DNA from: a virus
IMG/VR virus record: IMGVR_UViG_3300025154_000195
Location: 1-42,498 of that record
Reading direction: 5' to 3' (one strand)
DNA: 42,498 bases
This document shows positions 12,031-18,198 of the stretch, piece after piece. The translations under genes and the position numbers were made by a program. The stretch's first letter is position 1. The number at the start of each line of letters is the position of its first letter. Below the pieces are notes generated by a model. That model was not told the DNA's origin and ran no database searches. It worked only from the letters and a program-made list of their open reading frames with translations.

Positions 12031-12993
12031 ATGAGACTTTTCCAAAAAAGAGAGATATGGTATGTGGAATTCTCTGGCCGGAAACGCCGAAGCCTAAAAA
12101 CAAAAGATGCCAGGGAAGCCAAAGGCATTTTCCGGGATCTGAAGCGGGAGTATTTGCGCGGAAATCTCCTCCAATTGGAAAAACAAACCGGCGGGACCAT
12201 ATCAGATCTCAAGAAACTTTACATCTCAACCCCTGAACGCGCTGACTTATCCGACAAATCTTTGACAGCCGATGAACTTGCAATCAGATCGCTGATGGAT
12301 GTTGCCGGGGATATCCCCGTTGACCATGTCACAGCAAACACCATTTCCAAATTCAAACAGTCATGCAGTGCCAGGGGAATGAAACCGGTTTCTGTAAATA
12401 CTCATCTGCGAAGGATCCGTGCAGCATTGAATTTTGCCGTAGAGAATGACCTGCGGACAGAACCCGTTCCCAGAATCAAATTAATGAAAACTGGATCTGC
12501 CTTGCCAAGGATTATTGAGTCAGGCGACATAGAAAGAATCTTGTCAGCGGCCATGGATCGGAAACCGGAAATGTACCGGATAATACAATTTGCCCTTTTT
12601 ACCGGCACCCGCCGAAAAGAAATCATAACGGCAAGATATGAACACATCCATGACGGCAGCATTGTAATCAATGGGAAAGGTGCCAAAGAGAGGCTTATCC
12701 CACTTATTGATCATGTATTTGATATTATCGGCCACCAGGACATTGGGAAAATTTTTTCATACGCTCACACATCCACAGTATCAAATTATTACCGAGAGAT
12801 AACCCGGGCAGCCGGTGTGCAATCAAGGTTCCATGACTTGCGCCATACAGCAGCAACCAGGATGTTAACCGTCGGCATCCCCCTGGAAGTGGTTCAGAAA
12901 ATTTTAGGGCATACGGAAATAAGGACCACTCAAATTTATTCCCAGGTGGTCCAGGAGAGATTGAAAATTGAAATGGAAAAGCTCAAATATTGA
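12031..12993 (+). CDS. int: tyrosine recombinase integrase
   Basis: A 320-residue protein from ATG 12031 (MRLFQKREIWYVEFSGRKRR); the frame extends to 11950 but that part overlaps the upstream gene. The N-terminal strands form the arm-binding domain, residues about 60-140 the SAM-like core-binding domain, and the rest the catalytic domain with Arg194 (GTRRKEI), His268-Arg271 (HDLRHTA), His294 (LGHTE) and Tyr303 (IYSQV). It is followed at once by a terminator-like hairpin and the attP. The tRNA-Thr 3' end is the expected target. Confidence 0.95.
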   Translation: MRLFQKREIWYVEFSGRKRRSLKTKDAREAKGIFRDLKREYLRGNLLQLEKQTGGTISDLKKLYISTPERADLSDKSLTADELAIRSLMDVAGDIPVDHVTANTISKFKQSCSARGMKPVSVNTHLRRIRAALNFAVENDLRTEPVPRIKLMKTGSALPRIIESGDIERILSAAMDRKPEMYRIIQFALFTGTRRKEIITARYEHIHDGSIVINGKGAKERLIPLIDHVFDIIGHQDIGKIFSYAHTSTVSNYYREITRAAGVQSRFHDLRHTAATRMLTVGIPLEVVQKILGHTEIRTTQIYSQVVQERLKIEMEKLKY

Positions 12994-12998
12994 AAAAC

Positions 12999-13039
12999 AA
13001 AAAGACCGCAATGCGCCCAATATGCGCCCCGGCCTTTTT
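12999..13039 (+). terminator. terminator-like hairpin after int
   Basis: AAAAAGACCG (12999-13008) and CGGCCTTTTT (13030-13039) pair except for one A-C mismatch, and the 3' arm ends in five T. The loop contains two integrase arm-type repeats, so the region probably has a double use. Confidence 0.5.
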
Positions 13040-13066
13040 AACTATCTGAATTAATTGATATGGTTT

Positions 13067-13116
13067 TTTCACTCGTAATGAGAAAGTCCGCGGTTCGAAT
13101 CCGCGCGCCGGCTCCA
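13067..13116 (+). other. 3' part of a tRNA-Thr(CGU) gene (integration core)
   Basis: An anticodon stem-loop is present (TTTCA-CTCGTAA-TGAGA, anticodon CGT at 13074-13076), then a short variable region, a perfect T arm (CGCGG-TTCGAAT-CCGCG), the 3' acceptor strand CGCCGGC, one base and CCA (13114-13116). The 5' half (acceptor 5' strand and D arm) is absent upstream. This is the piece that restores the host tRNA after integration; it is not a working tRNA gene. Confidence 0.85.
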
Positions 13117-13132
13117 GCAAAATCAAGGCTAT

Positions 13133-13168
13133 AAGGCGTTTTCGGCGTTTTGTTGAAAACGCCTTTTT
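13133..13168 (+). terminator. intrinsic terminator after the tRNA core
   Basis: AAGGCGTTTT (13133-13142) and AAAACGCCTT (13156-13165) form a perfect 10-bp stem followed by a T-run to 13168. It would end transcription of the host tRNA restored by integration, or read-through from int. Confidence 0.75.
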
Positions 13169-13231
13169 CTTTGTTTCTCTATTTTTTAAGAAAAAAGTGA
13201 CGACATATGCGCCCCATATGCGCCCAGATTT

Positions 13232-13690
13232 TTAACATCCGTAAATTTCTTGATTATCATATAAAGAGATATGCGCATCATAAAAAAAGAGCCTGCCAAA
13301 AGCACGTACCGCCCGGTAATATTTTAAAATGCGCTGCATCCTTAGCCATTTTAACAAGACGCAGCCTGACGCCGCATTGTTTATTCGAATCATGTTATCT
13401 ATGAATACTTGGTTTGCAAGTTCGAAACCAAACTCATCGTTATAAATTGTATACATCCAGTCGTGAACCTTACATGCCGCTTTAATGCTCAACAAGTATA
13501 CCGTATCCGGGACAAGCCTATCACCATTCCCACCAGGGCCGCAACCGTTCACAGCAGCTGACATATCTTGACCTAAAAACGCCCAGAAGCTTTCAGGGGC
13601 AGCAATAATGTATCCATCCAGATACCCAAAACGAATTGGATCGCAGATTGCAAAAACCGGCAGGCTTTTATAAAACTCGGCAATGTCCAT
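13232..13690 (-). CDS. phospholipase A2-like protein in the lysis cassette
   Basis: A 152-residue protein from ATG 13690, which overlaps the lysozyme stop (TGATG). Residues 48-54 NGCGPGG form a Gly-rich calcium-loop-like stretch, and C73-K-V-H76-D77-W-M-Y80 matches the catalytic CxxHDxxY signature of secretory phospholipase A2 folds. The C-terminus is basic and aromatic. The family hydrolyses the sn-2 ester of glycerophospholipids with calcium. Position directly after the lysozyme suggests a role in opening the host envelope at lysis, replacing or aiding spanins; that is inference. No signal peptide is visible. Confidence 0.75.
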   Translation of the reverse strand: MDIAEFYKSLPVFAICDPIRFGYLDGYIIAAPESFWAFLGQDMSAAVNGCGPGGNGDRLVPDTVYLLSIKAACKVHDWMYTIYNDEFGFELANQVFIDNMIRINNAASGCVLLKWLRMQRILKYYRAVRAFGRLFFYDAHISLYDNQEIYGC

Positions 13691-14103
13691 CACGCTACCT
13701 CAAGCACCATACTTATGAGATCATTAACTCGGCGCGGGGTCTGGCTGTACCAATCTGAGTTTTTCATTTGGACAATCATACCCGGCCAGTTTCTGTCTTT
13801 GACAGCACGGATCATCAGCTTAAAAGATCGAAACCCGCCATAACCCAGTTGAAAACGCATATCTGCCAAAACAAGTTGGATCGGCTCCGGCAATGTATAA
13901 AAATCGTTGAAAATGACTCTCAAATCCGCCTCTACTTCTGCAGCATCCTCGTCGTACATCAAATTCACGACTGCTTTTGATATGCCTTTGTCATCCAAAT
14001 TATGCCCTATGCCTATAGTGGTTTTCCCTGCTGGGCATTTATACGGGGCATATTTTATCCCCTCATGTTCAATGAGCAGTTTTTTAAGTTTTTTGTGATC
14101 CAT
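13690..14103 (-). CDS. T4-type lysozyme (GH24 endolysin)
   Basis: A 137-residue protein. Glu14 (IEHEG) is the catalytic acid, and CPAGKTTIGIGHNLDDKGI (from Cys23) matches the active-site block, with Thr29 at the conserved Thr. The usual Asp of the E-D-T triad is replaced by Cys23. That change is known to be tolerated in T4 lysozyme and occurs in a common subgroup of phage lysozymes. Conserved C-terminal parts are present (LADMRFQLGYGGFRSFK, WYSQTPRRVNDL). There is no signal peptide, so release would need a holin. It cleaves peptidoglycan. Translation is coupled to the phospholipase-like gene downstream. Confidence 0.92.
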   Translation of the reverse strand: MDHKKLKKLLIEHEGIKYAPYKCPAGKTTIGIGHNLDDKGISKAVVNLMYDEDAAEVEADLRVIFNDFYTLPEPIQLVLADMRFQLGYGGFRSFKLMIRAVKDRNWPGMIVQMKNSDWYSQTPRRVNDLISMVLEVA

Positions 14104-14135
14104 GCCACTCCCAAATTTTTATATAGCATGTCAAG

Positions 14136-14552
14136 CTACGATTGTTCAGAAAAGGTTCCCAAATCCCCAGCACGGCGTCCGCCAATCAGGACACAGTGCC
14201 GTTCCAGCAGCTTGTCATGCCGGTCTATCCGGCCATAAAGTTCTTTAAAATTTTTCGCTGTGCTTTCCTTGTCCGCATACCGCGACGGAAGATCTTCCCT
14301 GCAAGTTGACTGTTTAGTGGCTAACAACTCCAATGTGTGCAGGATGGTATCAAGTTGCTTTTTCACCATCCATCCGATTATAGCGAGTAAGACCGTGATA
14401 ACGACACGTCCAATACTTATCAGCGCAGATTCAGTTGTCCACTGTGGGTGCGATCCAGGCGCCTGGGAAACAACCTGCGCAATTGCCATAGCCATTAAAA
14501 ACAATTGAATACCAACGCTTACAAATGTGATGCAAAACATTTTTTTTATCAA
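14136..14552 (-). CDS. two-TM lysis-associated membrane protein (holin candidate)
   Basis: A 138-residue protein with a hydrophobic N-terminus (about 5-26, MFCITFVSVGIQLFLMAMAI) and a second membrane helix near 47-64 (GRVVITVLLAIIGWMVKK), followed by a polar, coiled C-terminal half ending RRAGDLGTFSEQS. Two membrane helices just before the lysozyme fit a holin or holin-like protein. The long cytoplasmic tail could instead mark a spanin-like or XhlA-like partner. No other holin is visible. Confidence 0.65.
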   Translation of the reverse strand: MIKKMFCITFVSVGIQLFLMAMAIAQVVSQAPGSHPQWTTESALISIGRVVITVLLAIIGWMVKKQLDTILHTLELLATKQSTCREDLPSRYADKESTAKNFKELYGRIDRHDKLLERHCVLIGGRRAGDLGTFSEQS

Positions 14553-14597
14553 AGCTATCCCCGTTTATAAAATTATAGCAGTATAAATTATCAAACC

Positions 14598-14867
14598 CTA
14601 CCCTTGCCCGTCCGTGATAATCACATTACCTCCTGTAGCCGGGAACAAATTACTGACCTTCCTGATAATGAAAAGGCTGTTAAAGTTTTCATTTTTCCCT
14701 AATACAAGCTGGTCGCCTACGCTATAAGCCAGATCTGAATCTGTGATACTAATCTGCAGTCCCGTGGATGTTTCAATCGTCAATTTGATGCCAGACACAG
14801 CAGTTACCCGGCCGAACAGATAATTTTTAGACGACTTTTTCGGATTGAATTGCTTTAGGATATCCAC
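14598..14867 (-). CDS. small beta-rich protein between tail and lysis genes
   Basis: An 89-residue protein starting MDILKQFNPKKSSKNYLFGR; the rest is a small beta barrel-like pattern (VTAVSGIKLTIETSTGLQ, VGDQLVLGKNENFNSLFI). No family recognised. It lies 6 bases after the 193-residue tail gene and likely belongs to the virion. Confidence 0.6.
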   Translation of the reverse strand: MDILKQFNPKKSSKNYLFGRVTAVSGIKLTIETSTGLQISITDSDLAYSVGDQLVLGKNENFNSLFIIRKVSNLFPATGGNVIITDGQG

Positions 14868-14873
14868 AGGACC

Positions 14874-15455
14874 CTACTCCCTTGATAAATCCACATATTC
14901 AACTGTTTCAACTGTATTCACAAGGCTGTCAGGCGTTCCTGATATGGTTAATTCGGTAATGGTGGTTAACACATCCACACCGATCCTTGAAGATTGAATC
15001 CGTAACACATCACCGGCTTTCATGGCCGGTATGTGGTTGGCAATTCCGATGCTTTTAATCTTTGCCGTATGGGTATGCGCATTGATCTCATACTGAGCCC
15101 TGGGCGTCACCATTGCCCATGATTGATAGATTCCATGACTGACTTCCGGCAGATCCACAAATGGGGAAACATGGAAGATTTTGGTTGCGTCTGCATCCTG
15201 CCCGGCCACCTTAAGATGATATGTTGGCCCTGCGTCAAACAGTGATATTTCCGGTGAGCCGCCGTCATCCATAACCATGGAGACTTCGGAATCGCTCCCA
15301 AAAGAAGCTGCCCCGGATGCCGTTAAATTCGTGCCTGATTCTGCGTCCGACTGCGTTGGATATAGCTCAACAAGGATATCATCACCGGCATCTGATAACT
15401 TGACATACCAGTCACGATTTGGATTCAAGTTCCAAGCCGTTACGCTAAATGACAT
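14874..15455 (-). CDS. tail-region structural protein, 193 residues
   Basis: Starts most likely at ATG 15455 (MSFSVTAWNLNPNRDWYVKL), preceded by GGGGTG; an upstream ATG at 15500 would overlap the previous gene more deeply. It is beta-rich with DDILVELYPTQSDAESGTNL near the N-terminus and a C-terminal LRIQSSRIGVDVLTTITELT. The form fits a tail-tip or baseplate-like component. It overlaps the end of the 137-residue gene by 16 bases. Confidence 0.6.
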   Translation of the reverse strand: MSFSVTAWNLNPNRDWYVKLSDAGDDILVELYPTQSDAESGTNLTASGAASFGSDSEVSMVMDDGGSPEISLFDAGPTYHLKVAGQDADATKIFHVSPFVDLPEVSHGIYQSWAMVTPRAQYEINAHTHTAKIKSIGIANHIPAMKAGDVLRIQSSRIGVDVLTTITELTISGTPDSLVNTVETVEYVDLSRE

Positions 15456-15853
15456 ATCACCCCGCTCTTTGCATTTTCGCCCATTAAACCCATACGCCAC
15501 CCCCGCGTGGCTGTGCCGTGATACTCTTTACCGTCCATGGCCATTCGTTTCAAAATCTGCCGGGTTTTGTGGTTAATTTCCCAGAGCACCACATATCCTT
15601 TCCAGGCCCCGCAGAAAAAAAAGGATTCAATACGGGATCCGGATTTTGTCCCTAACGCCTGGGATGCTTCTACAAAAAAATTGTACTTTTCAAAGCCTTT
15701 CAATATCAGCTTTTTCCCCCCTGGCATCATAATGCTTATTTCACGGATGCCTGTCCGTTTTTCACCATATTCCGATGCCCACCCAGGATCACATGCCCGG
15801 ATATCCGGTGAGGTATAAACAATTCCATCGTCAAATGTTATGGTGTATTTCAT
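15440..15853 (-). CDS. tail-region structural protein, 137 residues
   Basis: Starts MKYTITFDDGIVYTSPDIRA, with a compact beta pattern and a C-terminal GTATRGWRMGLMGENAKSG. Family not recognised. It lies in the run of tail-tip genes after the hub-like protein and is overlapped by the next gene. Confidence 0.6.
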   Translation of the reverse strand: MKYTITFDDGIVYTSPDIRACDPGWASEYGEKRTGIREISIMMPGGKKLILKGFEKYNFFVEASQALGTKSGSRIESFFFCGAWKGYVVLWEINHKTRQILKRMAMDGKEYHGTATRGWRMGLMGENAKSGVICHLA

Positions 15854-15864
15854 CTGCCTCCCAA

Positions 15865-16524
15865 CTATGAGTATAAATATCTCAGGGTGAGCACCAGAGC
15901 CGTTGAGCTGCCCGGGGAATGCGTGCCGTTTGTAACGAGCTGCTTGATATTAAAATAAAGATTCTTTGCAGCGGCCAACGCCGCCGTATCCAGTTCAATT
16001 CTTGATACGATCCCAGCTAGGGGTGTTCCAGCCCATGTTGCTGACCCAGGGGCAGCGTTGGTTGTGGTAATGGCCCGTATAGAAGAGTTCTCAGGTGTCC
16101 CGCCGCCCAAGAAATTATTTGCAGCGGTTTCGTGAGCGCTTGAGTCCCATGCTTCGAGGTACGGCACCCCGGCGGTTGCCCCATCAAAAAATATTGCAAA
16201 GACATATCGTTTATCTCCTCCGGACTGCCCGCCTGCGCTTGTACCTGCCAGTGGCACCTGATCAAACACAGACGCAGACGCATCTTTGACAAAGGTTTTT
16301 TCGGCCTCGTTGCTGCCGGAATCCGGGATTACAACCGGATAGCGGGTGCCTGATATGGAATCCCCGTCTGTCTGCTGCTCAGAACACCAGGCCATTGCGT
16401 CGTTTGCAAGGTCCATAACTACCCAGTTGGATGAAGAACCACCAGCACCACCGGACGCGTTGCCAGTGTTAACCCCATCATTTGCAGTATTATTGAAAAG
16501 CCAGTAAGTATTCGGCTGTGACAT
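15865..16524 (-). CDS. Ala/Gly/Ser-rich virion protein, 219 residues
   Basis: Starts MSQPNTYWLFNNTANDGVNT. Low-complexity Gly/Ser/Ala regions, few charged residues and a C-terminal LVLTLRYLYS are typical of tail-fibre or decoration proteins. The ATG overlaps the stop of the upstream gene (TAATG). No sugar-binding or chaperone motif is recognised. Confidence 0.6.
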   Translation of the reverse strand: MSQPNTYWLFNNTANDGVNTGNASGGAGGSSSNWVVMDLANDAMAWCSEQQTDGDSISGTRYPVVIPDSGSNEAEKTFVKDASASVFDQVPLAGTSAGGQSGGDKRYVFAIFFDGATAGVPYLEAWDSSAHETAANNFLGGGTPENSSIRAITTTNAAPGSATWAGTPLAGIVSRIELDTAALAAAKNLYFNIKQLVTNGTHSPGSSTALVLTLRYLYS

Positions 16525-17060
16525 TATGCGACCTCCTTGATCACACTGTTTAAACTCATTGCATACACATATTTAAATTCCGGCATTGCGTAAACTGCCA
16601 TTAAGTCCATGCCCATGCTTATGATTTTACTCCCGTCTCCAACACTGATATCCATAGCCATATCCCGCGTGATGATGCCGGATGACAGCATAATATCCAT
16701 GATCACATCCATATTTATTTTTCTAGAGAGAATTACCGATATCGGCATGTCAATAATGCCCAAAAAACCAACTGCGATATCTAGTATATTGTCACAAATT
16801 GATTCACCAAGAGTTTGAATGTCTATAGGACAGGATTCCATGGCCTGGTAGCCTGCTGAAACATCCATACAGGCGTCACCAACCTCGCTTAAAAATGCCA
16901 TGATATCAAAACAAAAATCCGTTAATGAAGTACTTTCGCTTAAAGCATCATCTTTTTCTAATCCAGGCAGGATTATCGCACCTAACTGTATCTTTACACG
17001 CTGTATAACCGAAGCCATACCTGATATGCCAGGTGTGGTTATGGCGTTAATATCAACCAT
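16524..17060 (-). CDS. Met/Asp/Ile-rich tail-region protein, 178 residues
   Basis: Starts MVDINAITTPGISGMASVIQ. The C-terminal two thirds repeat a short M-D-x-x-M/I theme (INMDVIMDIMLSSG, DMAMDISVGDGSKIISMGMD, LMAVYAM), with high Met and Asp content. That suggests a regular beta or helical array. Family not recognised. It sits between two tail-tip genes with 2-base and 1-base junctions, so it is likely a virion protein. Confidence 0.55.
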   Translation of the reverse strand: MVDINAITTPGISGMASVIQRVKIQLGAIILPGLEKDDALSESTSLTDFCFDIMAFLSEVGDACMDVSAGYQAMESCPIDIQTLGESICDNILDIAVGFLGIIDMPISVILSRKINMDVIMDIMLSSGIITRDMAMDISVGDGSKIISMGMDLMAVYAMPEFKYVYAMSLNSVIKEVA

Positions 17061-17062
17061 AA

Positions 17063-17725
17063 TTAGTCTATAGCTGAAAAATCAAAAGTGGTTTCGTACG
17101 CTACGTCAATGTTATACCCGTTCTGCACTGTAATGGGTGTCGATAAAACATCACGCGCCGCTAAATATTGGTAATTTATACTTGCAAAGATTTTGCCAAA
17201 AAAATCTAATCCAATTTCTGCAATAATGATATCTGCGCCAGACGCATTATTAAATTGTCTGGTGTTTATTATTGTCCATTCTTTAAGGCTTGAATTATAA
17301 TTAGATGCTACGGCTGATTGGGCACCATAAGACAACTGACCAGGTCCTGTTCCGTGAACTATTCTTGCTGCAAGGTCATAATTTTCGACACTGAACGCGG
17401 CATTTCCAGTACCAACACATATTCCGGCGCTATTTGAATTTAGAGATGTCGTAACGAAGTGATTGTTATTATATGAATAGCCTACTGGGCTAAAACAATA
17501 ATTTGAATTATAATCAATTATGCCCGAACTGCGCTTCGCAGATATATTGCCAGCACCGAAAGCATTACTTCCACCCCCAGCGACTCCAGAAAAACTCGTA
17601 AGCCATAATATATATCCATTTCTTGTCCAGCTATGACCTTGTTCGTGTAACTCGCTTACAACCCGCGACTTATCATCAGTGACTTTAATTCTAATCATAA
17701 AATTAGGCATTTTTTTCATAATCAA
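17063..17725 (-). CDS. tail-tip or fibre protein, 220 residues
   Basis: A Gly/Ser/Asn-rich beta protein. The start is ambiguous between the ATG at 17725 and an in-frame ATG two codons later. Near the N-terminus it has LHEQGHSWTRNGYILWLTSF, a GHSWxRN-type block that I associate with tail-tip proteins from memory. The rest is low-charge with many aromatic residues (NNNHFVTTSLNSNSAG). It is a candidate receptor-contact protein. Confidence 0.6.
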   Translation of the reverse strand: MIMKKMPNFMIRIKVTDDKSRVVSELHEQGHSWTRNGYILWLTSFSGVAGGGSNAFGAGNISAKRSSGIIDYNSNYCFSPVGYSYNNNHFVTTSLNSNSAGICVGTGNAAFSVENYDLAARIVHGTGPGQLSYGAQSAVASNYNSSLKEWTIINTRQFNNASGADIIIAEIGLDFFGKIFASINYQYLAARDVLSTPITVQNGYNIDVAYETTFDFSAID

Positions 17726-17733
17726 CCTGCTTT

Positions 17734-18189
17734 TTAAAGTAAAATTTCATGATCTGGGTTTTCTTCACAAATCAATCTGATTCTGTAACCGCTCCTGCCG
17801 TCTTTACACCCTGGACAAACTCTTTGCTTATAGAGCTTGCCGCTACACTCCGGACATCTCAAACAAGTTTTAGATATACCCATAGAAGTTTTTTTGCCAA
17901 CGATTGATTTTTGTTTTTCTTTTTTAATTTCTGCTTTCTTTTTAGCTTCTTGGATTTTCTTTTCCCGCCCTTCTTCGGTAAATATCCAGTAATTCCCAAA
18001 AAGATAGTGGAAAGGAATATTATCTTCTGGTTTTTCCTTAACAGGGGTCCATCCGGCTTCTATTAACTCAGGTAAATCTCCTAAATTTTCCCTTTCCATT
18101 GTCTCTTTAAATAATTCAAATGCGGCTAAGACGTCTTCTGACCTGTACGCCTGTAAGCTTTGCAAAATTTTGTAACTTAATTCTGTCAT
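17734..18189 (-). CDS. zinc-ribbon protein within the tail genes, 151 residues
   Basis: The N-terminal half is helical (MTELSYKILQSLQAYRSEDV). A Lys-rich segment follows near 78-95, and the C-terminus holds CLRCPECSGKLYKQRVCPGC plus a later Cys, a four- to six-Cys zinc ribbon. Function unknown. A zinc protein here is odd for a virion and might be a tail assembly factor or a regulator inserted in the tail operon. Confidence 0.6.
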   Translation of the reverse strand: MTELSYKILQSLQAYRSEDVLAAFELFKETMERENLGDLPELIEAGWTPVKEKPEDNIPFHYLFGNYWIFTEEGREKKIQEAKKKAEIKKEKQKSIVGKKTSMGISKTCLRCPECSGKLYKQRVCPGCKDGRSGYRIRLICEENPDHEILL

Positions 18190-18198
18190 ATTTACCCC

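Larger units (their letters stand above)
13011..13225. other. attP: phage attachment site (attP) with arm sites
   Basis: Two ATGCGCCC repeats 11 bp apart (13011-13018 and 13022-13029) lie left of the tRNA-like core, and two more, again 11 bp apart (13207-13214 and 13218-13225), lie right of it. This is the symmetric arm layout expected of a tyrosine-integrase attP. The core is the tRNA-Thr(CGU) 3' part at about 13067-13116. Because phage genes flank both sides, this is attP rather than attL or attR, unless two elements sit in tandem. Confidence 0.75.

Noticed and set aside
11860-12045. minus-strand ORF in the xis/int region
   Set aside because: It is antisense to the excisionase-like gene, with no ribosome site.
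13067-13116. functional tRNA-Thr gene
   Set aside because: Only the anticodon arm, T arm and 3' acceptor strand are present; there is no D arm or 5' acceptor strand upstream.
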